Shown here: in pieces, positions 34,848 through 43,435 of the stretch
Numbering within the stretch: position 1 is the stretch's first letter
Layout: the number at the start of each line of letters is the position of its first letter
Assembly: GCA_015057085.1 (NCBI GenBank)
Contig: SVFB01000098.1
Span: 1-61,388 of the forward strand
Origin: Lachnospiraceae bacterium
Lineage (GTDB): Bacteria; Bacillota; Clostridia; Lachnospirales; Lachnospiraceae
Direction of reading: 5' to 3'
Length of the DNA stretch: 61,388 nucleotides
Notes under the pieces: model-generated
Seen by the model: the letters and a program-made list of their open reading frames with translations, nothing else
What the model was told of the DNA's origin: nothing
The model's database searches: none
Made by a program: the position numbers and the translations under genes

Positions 34848-35783
34848 ATGAATACAGATTACTTAAAAGAATTTATAGCTCTAGCTGAAACCAAGAACTT
34901 TTGGGAAGCTGCGGAACGATTGTTTATGAACCAATCTACTTTGTCAAAGCATATCAAAGCACTCGAAAATGATTTGGGTGTGGAACTGTTTCGCCGCACC
35001 ACGCGTCGCGTCGAACTAACCAATTACGGATATACTTTTTTGCCCCATGCCAATGCCATTGTTAAATCAGAGTTGGATGGAATCACTGCCATTCAACGAT
35101 TGAAACATATTGAGAACGGATTACTGACTATCGGGTCGATTCCGTCTATGCCGCAATACAATATCACCATGTCTTTGGCGAAATTTCAGCATAAATATCC
35201 GCAATGTACGGTACGAATCACAGAAGATGATCCGATTAATCTGATTCATTATCTGGAAAATGAAAGCTGTGAAGTGATTATTACACGTGAAGATAAGGCG
35301 ACATTTGAAAATAACTTTTTGCGAAACCCCGCCATCAAAGTGATTCCGTATATGAAGGATAATCTCGTGGCCGTAATGCCAAAAACTCACCCTCTCGCTG
35401 GAAGTTCTGCCATAACGCTTCAACAGCTAAAGGATGAGTTATTTTGCTTTATCAAAGAGGGAACTTTGATGTATTCCATTGCTACGAATGCTTGTCAGCA
35501 GGCCGGTTTTGTGCCAAATGTTATCTTTACAAGTCACAGAATCGACTCCATTTTAGATATCATCTCCAATCAAAACTGCGTTGCGCTTTTGATGGACAAG
35601 CATCTGGAAATGCCGCACAATGGGCCGGATGATCCAGGTGCCCCTTGGACATATGTACCAATTGTCCCAAATATTTCATCTCAGATATCACTCTGCTACA
35701 GAAGTGATAAGGAACTTTCCGCCACTGCAAAATTGTTTGTGGAATATATTCTGGATACGATTTTCAAAAAAGAACAATCATAA
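34848..35783 (+). CDS. LysR-family transcriptional regulator (LysR-3)
   Basis: 311 aa. HTH with recognition helix MNQSTLSKHIK and ENDLGVELFRRTTRRVEL, then a LysR substrate domain. The helix differs from LysR-1 and LysR-2, consistent with a different operator. ATG at 34848 is chosen because AGGAGGGG lies 6 nt upstream; the longer frame from 34779 runs through the promoter region. Divergent to the GPH/esterase operon, the usual arrangement of a LysR regulator with its target. The 3' end overlaps the next gene on the other strand by 6 bp. Confidence 0.92.
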   Translation: MNTDYLKEFIALAETKNFWEAAERLFMNQSTLSKHIKALENDLGVELFRRTTRRVELTNYGYTFLPHANAIVKSELDGITAIQRLKHIENGLLTIGSIPSMPQYNITMSLAKFQHKYPQCTVRITEDDPINLIHYLENESCEVIITREDKATFENNFLRNPAIKVIPYMKDNLVAVMPKTHPLAGSSAITLQQLKDELFCFIKEGTLMYSIATNACQQAGFVPNVIFTSHRIDSILDIISNQNCVALLMDKHLEMPHNGPDDPGAPWTYVPIVPNISSQISLCYRSDKELSATAKLFVEYILDTIFKKEQS

Positions 35784-36851
35784 AGCTTGTTTTGCGCGTT
35801 CCATAGATTCATTAAAGTATTCCCTGGAATGTTCTAAAACTTCTATCAAATATGGTGCAAAAGCTCCGCATTTTCCATCCTTAATCATCCGGATGGCCGT
35901 ATCCTCATCGAAAGCTGCTCTCCAATTGCGCTGCTCTCTTAGCGCAGTATAGGCATCTACCAAACCGACTACCTGTGCCCAGATTGGAATCTGTTCGTCC
36001 GTCAAGCCACTTGGATAGCCCTTTCCATCGATGCGTTCATGATGCATCTGACAAATGTCGTATACATAATGGAAAAATTCTTCATCCTGGATTTTGAGCC
36101 GTTCCAAAAGCCCACATCCAATCGTTGGATGTTTTTTTAGAATTTCCCTTTCTGAAGCATCTAATTCCGTATCATTTGTCAAAATCGAATCCGGAATTCC
36201 AACCATTCCTATATCATGCAAAGCGGAAGCACCGGCAATTAATTGAACATCATCTTCCGTGAAATGATAGCGCATCGGATATAAGGCATTGAGCTCTTTT
36301 AATATCACATAAGTTCCTGCAATCACACGCTTTACATGCAACTTGGAATGCTCATCCTTGTATTCTGATACCGTTGCAAGTGCAACTGCCAAAAACTGTG
36401 AGATATTGCCCAGTTTCATTCCTGTCACACTCAAATGATACGCAGTCTTACTCATACCATCTTCTGCGATTCTTCTAGCTGCATACAGTTCTGTCAGATT
36501 CTTGACTCTTTGTACCACGATTGCAGGAATATATGGCTTATAAATCACATCGGAAGCGCCATACTCATAGCTTTTGATATCATTATCTGTTGTAGCCTCT
36601 CCGGTAATAACGATAACAGGAATTCGCTGAAGCAGCTTGTTCTTTTTCATAAAAGAAAGCACTTCAAATCCATCAACTTCCGGCATAATCAAATCAAGCA
36701 ACACGATAGAAATACCGTCTTTGTATTGCTTTAATAATTCAATGGCTTTAGCGCCGTCATCGGCTTCTATAAGTTCATATTTTCCTGCGAAAATATTTTT
36801 CAGCAATTCTCGATTAATTGGAACATCATCTACAATTAGTAATCTGTTCAT
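35778..36851 (-). CDS. Response regulator with HD-GYP domain (second copy)
   Basis: 357 aa. Receiver with VDDV and acceptor D53 (VLLDLIMPEVDG), then an HD-GYP domain: LHDIGMVGIPD (Met replaces the usual Lys after HDIG) and HHERIDGKGYPSG. Metal ligands appear present, so it is probably an active cyclic-dinucleotide phosphodiesterase, though the Lys change deserves attention. ATG 36851 has GAGGAGG upstream. It follows an Hpt gene by 13 bp, forming a pair like the one at 1314-3057. Confidence 0.88.
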   Translation of the reverse strand: MNRLLIVDDVPINRELLKNIFAGKYELIEADDGAKAIELLKQYKDGISIVLLDLIMPEVDGFEVLSFMKKNKLLQRIPVIVITGEATTDNDIKSYEYGASDVIYKPYIPAIVVQRVKNLTELYAARRIAEDGMSKTAYHLSVTGMKLGNISQFLAVALATVSEYKDEHSKLHVKRVIAGTYVILKELNALYPMRYHFTEDDVQLIAGASALHDIGMVGIPDSILTNDTELDASEREILKKHPTIGCGLLERLKIQDEEFFHYVYDICQMHHERIDGKGYPSGLTDEQIPIWAQVVGLVDAYTALREQRNWRAAFDEDTAIRMIKDGKCGAFAPYLIEVLEHSREYFNESMERAKQAL

Positions 36852-36864
36852 ATTGCTTCCTCCT

Positions 36865-37218
36865 CTAGAATTCCAATTGTTGAATGGCATCAATGACCGT
36901 TTGATACTTCTTTGTCACTTTAGGCAAAAGTTCCTTTGCTTTTGGAATATCATTTCCATTTCTCAGTGCATCCGTGATTTCTATGGAAACGGCTTCCAGT
37001 TCCGCAAGGGCAATATTTGCACTTACACTCTTTAAGTTATGTGCCGCACGAAAAGCGACTTCATAATCCTCTTCTTCCATATATTTCATCAAATTTATAT
37101 AATTTACATCATCTAAAAACATGCTCAATACGGTCTTCATCAAATCTTCATTCATCAGACGCTGCTTGGCAAACGCATAACTACCGCCAATCGAATCATA
37201 GAATTCTTGTACTGTCAT
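36865..37218 (-). CDS. Hpt domain protein
   Basis: 117 aa, almost entirely one Hpt four-helix bundle with phospho-acceptor H60 in AAHNLKSVSANIAL. ATG 37218 has GGAGG 7 nt upstream (a GTG one codon earlier is less likely). It precedes the second REC-HD-GYP gene and would pass phosphate to its receiver; the donor kinase may be the hybrid kinase at 3004-5502 or one outside the window. Confidence 0.85.
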   Translation of the reverse strand: MTVQEFYDSIGGSYAFAKQRLMNEDLMKTVLSMFLDDVNYINLMKYMEEEDYEVAFRAAHNLKSVSANIALAELEAVSIEITDALRNGNDIPKAKELLPKVTKKYQTVIDAIQQLEF

Positions 37219-37238
37219 CACATTTCCTCCATCAAGAA

Positions 37239-37271
37239 AAGGAGGGCTTTGAAATATTCAAAGCTCTCCTT
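37239..37271 (-). terminator. Terminator of the housekeeping operon after thiN
   Basis: 15-bp stem AAGGAGGGCTTTGAA/TTCAAAGCTCTCCTT with one G-T pair and a 3-nt loop, followed by TTC on the minus strand. Confidence 0.8.
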
Positions 37272-37282
37272 ATATTCATAGA

Positions 37283-37930
37283 TTAATCGTTTGATTCTAC
37301 CATCAGCAAAATTCCCTTAGAAAAGTCCACAGTTGCCTGTTCAGCCACGATTTCGTTGCTGATTCCCAGGGTATTAAATGGTTCTAATGTTGCATTTTCC
37401 AGATTATATTTCATACCGGTTAAAGTAAGGCCTTCCACTGCTCCGGAAATCGGAATCAGCGAAACGTATTTGCCATATTGATTGCTCTTTCGAATCGTGA
37501 AACCATTGCAATGCATCGTCAGGCGATTCTTCTGATTCATCAATCTGATATTCATGCCATATTCGAGTCCGATGCCCAGAAGTCCCACATTTGCGATTGT
37601 ATGATCCATTCTCGAACCGATTGCGCCTAATATTGTGATTTCGTCACATCCGAGACGAATGCAATCTCTCAGCGCATGCTCCAAATCGGTATCGTCCTTT
37701 TCCGGATTCAATTCCGAAACCGATACCTGATCAATATCTCTAAAGAAAGACAGTATTTCCTGATTTGCGGAATCGAAATCCCCCACGATAATATCCGGTG
37801 TAATATGATTTCGATACATAAAATCAATTCCGGAATCCGCAGCAAAAATAACCTCAAAAGCACCCGCTTTAATCAGGTCACATGCAAACTTATCATCAAT
37901 TTCTCCGCCGGCTACAATTAAACCATTCAT
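37283..37930 (-). CDS. thiN: Thiamine pyrophosphokinase
   Basis: 215 aa. Motifs AADSGIDF, PDIIVGDFDS, EKDDTDLEHAL and GAIGSRMDHT are the ATP- and thiamine-binding signatures of ThiN/TPK, which makes thiamine diphosphate from thiamine and ATP. Usual clostridial position behind rsgA and rpe; last gene of the operon, followed by a terminator. No TPP riboswitch seen. Confidence 0.93.
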   Translation of the reverse strand: MNGLIVAGGEIDDKFACDLIKAGAFEVIFAADSGIDFMYRNHITPDIIVGDFDSANQEILSFFRDIDQVSVSELNPEKDDTDLEHALRDCIRLGCDEITILGAIGSRMDHTIANVGLLGIGLEYGMNIRLMNQKNRLTMHCNGFTIRKSNQYGKYVSLIPISGAVEGLTLTGMKYNLENATLEPFNTLGISNEIVAEQATVDFSKGILLMVESND

Positions 37931-37951
37931 TATTTTTCTCCTGTAAGTCTC

Positions 37952-38605
37952 TTATGAATGCAAGATGTTTAAAAATGCTTGTACGTTTTCTTCGATATCG
38001 CCTGAAAAAACAGCGCTGCCTGCCACGATAATATTGGCTCCGGCTTCCATAATCTGTTCGACATTGTCTAACTTAATTCCGCCATCCACTTCGATATCGA
38101 CTTTTAAATTACGCTTTCTGAGAAGGTCTCGTAAATCCCTTACCTTTTGCACGGTATATGGAATCAGGCTCTGTCCTCCAAATCCCGGATTTACGGTCAT
38201 AATCAAAATCATATCCACCTTTGGTAAGATATACTCAATTGCAGATAATGGTGTCGCCGGATTTAATGCAACTCCGGCCAACAGGCCTTTTTCCTTGATT
38301 GCTTCCACCGTTCTATCCAAATGCTTGCAGGCTTCTGCATGCACCGTAATGATATCTGCTCCGGCCTTTGCAAAATCATCAATATATCTTCCCGGCTCTT
38401 CTATCATCAAATGCACATCAAACATGCGCTCAGACAATGGTCGAATGGATTTGATTACCGGAAGTCCAAAGGAAATACTAGGCACAAACATGCCGTCCAT
38501 GACATCAATATGTACATATTCTGCGCCGGCCTGATCCATTTCTACAATCTGCTGACCGAGTTTCGAAAAATCTGCTGATAATATAGATGGTGATAAACAA
38601 TTCAT
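37952..38605 (-). CDS. rpe: Ribulose-phosphate 3-epimerase
   Basis: 217 aa TIM barrel. SPSILSADFSKL at the N-terminus, HIDVMDGMFVPSISFG with metal ligands, VHLMIEEP, MTVNPGFGGQ and EVDGGI are all diagnostic. It interconverts ribulose-5-phosphate and xylulose-5-phosphate in the pentose phosphate pathway using a divalent metal. Operon with rsgA upstream and thiN downstream. Confidence 0.96.
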   Translation of the reverse strand: MNCLSPSILSADFSKLGQQIVEMDQAGAEYVHIDVMDGMFVPSISFGLPVIKSIRPLSERMFDVHLMIEEPGRYIDDFAKAGADIITVHAEACKHLDRTVEAIKEKGLLAGVALNPATPLSAIEYILPKVDMILIMTVNPGFGGQSLIPYTVQKVRDLRDLLRKRNLKVDIEVDGGIKLDNVEQIMEAGANIIVAGSAVFSGDIEENVQAFLNILHS

Positions 38606-38622
38606 AATAGCCTCTTCACTTT

Positions 38623-39501
38623 TTAATACTTTTTGATATTTTTTAGTTCCTCATAGAGAAGCTTATAATTTTCGTATCGTTCTTGCGGAATGCTGCCTTC
38701 TTCTTTTGCATTTTTCACACCGCAGTCCGGCTCATTGATATGACTGCAACCGATGAATCTGCATTGCGGCTCATATTCTGCGAATTCCGGATAATATCTC
38801 CACAAATCTTCTTTTTCCATTCCCGGAACATCCAGGGAACTAAATCCCGGTGTGTCCACAATAAAGGTATCCTCTGATACCGGAAGGATTTCGGAATGGC
38901 GTGTGGTATGCTTTCCGCGTTTTAGCTTTTCGCTGATGGTTCCGGTTTCCATTGTATGCTCTGTCTGAATTAAATTCACAAGTGAGGACTTTCCTACACC
39001 GGACGGGCCTGCAACGGTAACGGTTTTATGTGCAATCGTAGATTTCAATGCCTCTATGCCGATTCCCTGCTTCGCACTGCAAAACAGGACCGGATAACCG
39101 GCAGGTTCATAAATCTGTTTGAATCTTTTGCAGGTTTCTTCATCCGCCAAATCTACTTTGTTGAAGCAAATTGTCACCGGTAAATTCTGAAATTCCATCA
39201 TCACCAGGAAGCGATCTAAAAGATTTAAATTCGGATCCGGTTTGGCCATGGCAAATATAATCAATGCCATATCGATATTTGATACCGCGGGACGAATCAA
39301 TTCATTCTTTCGCGGAAGAATTTCCTCTATATTTCCAATTTTTTCTGCTTCATCAATGACTACAATGGTAACATCGTCTCCGACTAAAGGTTTGACACCC
39401 TTCTTTCGAAATACGCCCTTTGCTTTGCATTCATAAGTGCCATAGCCGGATACGTACACGTAGTAGAATCCGGCTATGCCTTTAATAATCTTTCCTGTCA
39501 T
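38623..39501 (-). CDS. rsgA: Ribosome small subunit GTPase RsgA
   Basis: 292 aa. Circularly permuted GTPase: NKVDL (G4) precedes GPSGVGKSS (G1) and DTPGFSS (G3), with an N-terminal OB fold and a C-terminal zinc knuckle (CRFIGCSHINEPDC). It assists late 30S maturation. It sits directly after the Ser/Thr kinase gene, which in other Firmicutes phosphorylates RsgA. Confidence 0.96.
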   Translation of the reverse strand: MTGKIIKGIAGFYYVYVSGYGTYECKAKGVFRKKGVKPLVGDDVTIVVIDEAEKIGNIEEILPRKNELIRPAVSNIDMALIIFAMAKPDPNLNLLDRFLVMMEFQNLPVTICFNKVDLADEETCKRFKQIYEPAGYPVLFCSAKQGIGIEALKSTIAHKTVTVAGPSGVGKSSLVNLIQTEHTMETGTISEKLKRGKHTTRHSEILPVSEDTFIVDTPGFSSLDVPGMEKEDLWRYYPEFAEYEPQCRFIGCSHINEPDCGVKNAKEEGSIPQERYENYKLLYEELKNIKKY

Positions 39502-39509
39502 ATGGTTGA

Positions 39510-41576
39510 TTACTCTTCCTGAGAAAAGTTTACAGTCTCGCTACCAGATGAAATTGGAGTACCTTCAGCATCATAGATTGTATATTCCAATGTACCTGAT
39601 GCATCAGACAAGTTTGCTTTTTGAACAGTAACAGTTTCTCCGTTTGTGACATTCTTGGTCTGAGTCACTACGGTTCCGTCTGTTGCTGTAGTCAAAGTAT
39701 AGGTAACAGATGCTGCATTCTCAGCATTGATTGTAAATGAAGTATCACACAAATAGGTATGTACTTCAGCGCCCAAACTTACTGTTACAGTAACAGTTGA
39801 GCCCTTTTCTACAGTCTTTCCTGACTTAGGACTTACAGAAATGACATAATCCTTTTCCACATCATCGCTGTGCTCATAAGCAGCTTCTACATTCAATCCT
39901 AAGTTTTCCAAAGTACTCTTAACATTCTTAAAGCTCTTTCCTGCCAAGTTACTTGGAATGGTCACAGATTCCTTACCCTGTGATACCACGATCTTAATCG
40001 TAGAGCCCTCTGTTACGCTTCCTTCTGTCGGTGACTGAGAAATAACATCTCCTGCATCTACAGAATCGCTGTATTCATAAGAAACCTCATATTTCAAGCC
40101 CTTATCTTCGATAGTAGACTTTGCTGAGCTTTCAGACTGTCCTACTACATTCGGAACTGTGATATATTCCACTTCCGGACTGGATTCCTCTACAACCTTT
40201 ACGGTTACGGTATCACCCTTCTTCACCATGGTTCCTGCGACAGGATCCTGCTCGAAGATCTGACCTTCCGGAACTTCATTTTCTGAATCCTTTTCGTATT
40301 CAATTGAAATATAAAGACCCAGATTCTCTAATTCCAATTCAGCTTCATCAACGGTCATACCAAACAAATCAACCATTTCGAACTCTTCGCTTGTTGATTC
40401 TGAAACCTGCTGTGATTCTGAGGTTGTCTCGGTTTCTGTGCTATCGGTTGTGCTATGCTTTCCAAACAGTCCCAAACCGTATCCGATCAAATAAATCACC
40501 AAAATGACAATAATTGCAGAGATTGCCACGAATCCGATGGTAATCAGGCGCTTCATCTTCGGGTTTAATTCTTCCTCTGCACCCTCTTCTTCATCACCGA
40601 ATACTTCATCGTCATCATATTCATCATCATCATATTCGTCATCATCATATTCTTCGTCATCCGGAGCCATATCGCTGATTTCACGCAATTCTTCCGGAGT
40701 GATAATCTTAGTCGGTCCACTTTCCGGTCCCGGCGCGATGACTACAAAGTCCTCGTTCGGATAATTCAAAGCCTTGCGCAAATCGTTTAACAGTTCTGCG
40801 ATGCTCTGATATCTGCGATCCGGACTCTTCTGGCAACATTTTAAGATAATCTTTTCCATGCTGATTGGAAGATCTGTTGCATAGGAAGCCGGAGAAATCA
40901 TTTCCTCCTGTAAGTGCTGAATCGCAACTGCTACAGTCGTCTCTCCGTCGAAAGGCACGCGTCCGGTTACCATCTCGTACATAACGATACCAAGTGAATA
41001 AATATCGCTTCTGCCATCTACCTGACCATTTCTTGCATGTTCAGGAGAAGTATAATGTACAGATCCCATCACATCTGAGCTTACAGTATTGGATGAAATC
41101 GCTTTTGCAATACCGAAGTCCGTAACTTTCACCTTTCCTTCTGTGGAAATGATGATATTTTGCGGCTTGATATCGCGATGGATAATATCTTTGTTGTGTG
41201 CAGCTTCGATGCCGCGTGCAACCTGAATTGCAATGCTGACAGATTCTTTAAATGAAAGCTTGCCCTTCTTTTCGATATAAGTCTTTAATGTGATGCCTTC
41301 TACATATTCCATTACAATATAATGGAATCCGTCTTCGCTTCCAACATCATAAATATTTACAATATTTGGATGTTCAAGTCCTGCAGCAGATTGTGCTTCT
41401 GTGCGGAACTTCACTACAAAATTTCTATCTTCCGAAAATTCCTGCTTTAATACTTTGATTGCCACATAGCGGCCAAGAATATGATCTTTTGCCTTATAAA
41501 CATCTGACATTCCGCCTGTGCCAACCTTGCCAACAATTTCATAGCGGTCTGCAATATACATTCCTTCTGTTAACAT
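39510..41576 (-). CDS. prkC: Membrane Ser/Thr protein kinase with PASTA repeats
   Basis: 688 aa. N-terminal Hanks-type kinase (VGTGGMSDVYKA, HRDIKPQNII, DFGIAKA), an acidic juxtamembrane linker with three EYDDD repeats, a membrane helix near 345-367, three PASTA repeats (about 400-600) and a C-terminal beta domain. PrkC/Stk1 kinases bind peptidoglycan fragments and control wall synthesis, dormancy exit and translation. The cognate phosphatase lies 18 bp upstream. Linker DNA is a short in-frame tandem repeat near 40600-40655 that could vary in length. Confidence 0.95.
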   Translation of the reverse strand: MLTEGMYIADRYEIVGKVGTGGMSDVYKAKDHILGRYVAIKVLKQEFSEDRNFVVKFRTEAQSAAGLEHPNIVNIYDVGSEDGFHYIVMEYVEGITLKTYIEKKGKLSFKESVSIAIQVARGIEAAHNKDIIHRDIKPQNIIISTEGKVKVTDFGIAKAISSNTVSSDVMGSVHYTSPEHARNGQVDGRSDIYSLGIVMYEMVTGRVPFDGETTVAVAIQHLQEEMISPASYATDLPISMEKIILKCCQKSPDRRYQSIAELLNDLRKALNYPNEDFVVIAPGPESGPTKIITPEELREISDMAPDDEEYDDDEYDDDEYDDDEVFGDEEEGAEEELNPKMKRLITIGFVAISAIIVILVIYLIGYGLGLFGKHSTTDSTETETTSESQQVSESTSEEFEMVDLFGMTVDEAELELENLGLYISIEYEKDSENEVPEGQIFEQDPVAGTMVKKGDTVTVKVVEESSPEVEYITVPNVVGQSESSAKSTIEDKGLKYEVSYEYSDSVDAGDVISQSPTEGSVTEGSTIKIVVSQGKESVTIPSNLAGKSFKNVKSTLENLGLNVEAAYEHSDDVEKDYVISVSPKSGKTVEKGSTVTVTVSLGAEVHTYLCDTSFTINAENAASVTYTLTTATDGTVVTQTKNVTNGETVTVQKANLSDASGTLEYTIYDAEGTPISSGSETVNFSQEE

Positions 41577-41594
41577 GTATCTATACCTCGATTC

Positions 41595-42314
41595 TTATAT
41601 CTCAATCAGTAAGACCGTGATATTATCACGACCTCCATTCTGGTTTGCTTTCATCACTAATGCTTTGGCTTCATCTTCCAAAGTCTTTTCTTTCTTGATG
41701 ATGGATAAGACTTCATCATCTTCTACCATATTGGTCAATCCATCTGAACACAGAAGCAACTGGTCCTTCGGCTTTACTTCCACTTCAAAAAAGTCTAAAT
41801 CAACCGTCGGTGCCACACCGATTGCTCTGGTAATGATGTTTTTATTCTTATGGTTTTTGGCATCCTCCGGATCAATTTCTCCGGCTCTTACCATTTCCTG
41901 TACCAATGAATGGTCTTTTGTAACCTGGGTGATCGTGTCATTGATATGATACAAACGACTGTCACCAACATTTGCGACCAACGCTTTATGCTCCAAAACA
42001 GTTGCCACTACAAGAGTGGTTCCCATGCCTGCTTTGTCTTCGTTTTGCTCTGATTCTGCAGACAATATTTCATTTGCTCGTTCTATCGCTTCTTTTAAAA
42101 TATCTATGGGTGCTTTTTGCTTACTCCGCATCACAGATGCAGCGATTCGCTCTACCGTGAATTTTGAAGCATATTCACCGGCCTTATGGCCGCCCATACC
42201 ATCCGCAACTATATATAAGTTGGGCAAATTTCCTATTTGAGTATCAAACGCGAAACAGTAATCCTGATTCATTTCGCGAGCCATACCCGTATCCGTAACG
42301 GAATAAGAATCCAT
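41595..42314 (-). CDS. prpC: PP2C-family Ser/Thr phosphatase
   Basis: 239 aa. TDTGMAREMNQD, VADGMGGHKAGE, NVGDSRLY, TKDHSLV and GGRDNITVLLIEI cover the eleven-motif PP2C fold with its Mn-binding Asp residues. It reverses phosphorylation by the neighbouring PASTA kinase. The start at 42314 gives the standard N-terminus (8 residues before the first motif); its RBS (AAAGGA, 12 nt away, or GGGAG very close) is not ideal and ATG 42350 cannot be excluded. Confidence 0.93.
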   Translation of the reverse strand: MDSYSVTDTGMAREMNQDYCFAFDTQIGNLPNLYIVADGMGGHKAGEYASKFTVERIAASVMRSKQKAPIDILKEAIERANEILSAESEQNEDKAGMGTTLVVATVLEHKALVANVGDSRLYHINDTITQVTKDHSLVQEMVRAGEIDPEDAKNHKNKNIITRAIGVAPTVDLDFFEVEVKPKDQLLLCSDGLTNMVEDDEVLSIIKKEKTLEDEAKALVMKANQNGGRDNITVLLIEI

Positions 42315-42391
42315 ACTCCCAAATCGTCCTTTCTGTATGAACACATACATAGTCGTATTTTAGCATATTCACGCTTAAGGTGCAAACTCTC

Positions 42392-43435
42392 TTACTGAAC
42401 ACTCGACAAATGCTTTCTTCTCAATTGTCCGCAAGCACCGTCAATATCTCGTCCCATTTCTCTTCGCACTGTAGCTGTAATGCCTGCCTTTTCCAGTTTC
42501 TTTTGGAATGCATAGATGACATCTTTGTCTGACTGTACGAAGTCTCGCTCCTTAATCGGATTCACAGGAATCAGGTTTACATGACAATTCATTCCACCAA
42601 TCAAATGTCCCAATTCCGTAGCATCCTGCTGTGTATCATTTACACCGCCCACCAGAGAATATTCAAATGTAACTCTTCGACCGGTTTGCTCAAAATAATA
42701 TTTGCATGCGTCTATGACTTCGTGAATCTCATAGGAATTGGCCACCGGCATCAATTCTTTTCGCTTCTCCTGATTGGAAGCATGAAGTGAAAGCGCCAGT
42801 GTGATTTGAAATTTATGATCCGCCAATTCTCTCATCTTTGGAACCAATCCGCAGGTTGAAACCGTAAGATTACGCTGTGAGATATGAAGTCCGTTTTCGT
42901 CTGTCAACAATTCAATAAATCGCAGCAGATTTTCAAAGTTGTCCAGCGGCTCTCCGGTTCCCATCACAACCACATTGGAAATGCGCTCTCCGATATCGAG
43001 TCCGATGGAATAAATCTGATCAATCATTTCTGCCGGTGTCAATCCACGCAAAAGACCATCCAGGGTTGATGCGCAGAACCGACATCCCATACGACAACCA
43101 ACCTGTGAAGAAATACAAACGGAATTGCCATGCTTATATTTCATTAAGACCGATTCCACCGCATTGCCATCTTCTAACAAAAATAAATATTTTCGGGTTC
43201 CGTCCAATTTTGAAATCTGAACCGTTTCTTTTTTTAGTGTGGTCAGGGTGCATTCCTGTGCCAACTGTTCTCGTAACTTTGCCGAGATGTTGGTCATTTC
43301 CGAAAAGTCGCGAACGCGCTTCACATGAATCCACTCATAGATTTGCTTTGCGCGAAATTTCTTTTCACCGATTGACAGAAGATATTCTGTTAGTTCATCT
43401 AAATTCATTGATTTGATATCAATCTGTTTACTCAT
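42392..43435 (-). CDS. rlmN: 23S rRNA (adenine2503-C2)/tRNA methyltransferase RlmN
   Basis: 347 aa radical-SAM enzyme. CRMGCRFCAST carries the three cluster cysteines; GEPLDN and the C-terminal region with the second catalytic Cys (RREMGRDIDGACGQLRRK) match RlmN. It overlaps the rsmB stop by 4 bp (ATGA), indicating translational coupling. Confidence 0.96.
   Translation of the reverse strand: MSKQIDIKSMNLDELTEYLLSIGEKKFRAKQIYEWIHVKRVRDFSEMTNISAKLREQLAQECTLTTLKKETVQISKLDGTRKYLFLLEDGNAVESVLMKYKHGNSVCISSQVGCRMGCRFCASTLDGLLRGLTPAEMIDQIYSIGLDIGERISNVVVMGTGEPLDNFENLLRFIELLTDENGLHISQRNLTVSTCGLVPKMRELADHKFQITLALSLHASNQEKRKELMPVANSYEIHEVIDACKYYFEQTGRRVTFEYSLVGGVNDTQQDATELGHLIGGMNCHVNLIPVNPIKERDFVQSDKDVIYAFQKKLEKAGITATVRREMGRDIDGACGQLRRKHLSSVQ

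Noticed and set aside
37931-37951. TPP riboswitch near thiN
   Set aside because: The gap to rpe is only 21 bp and no THI-box motif is visible.
37965-38534. 189-codon plus-strand frame opposite rpe
   Set aside because: Antisense shadow of a highly conserved gene; codon pattern and composition do not look coding and there is no ribosome site.
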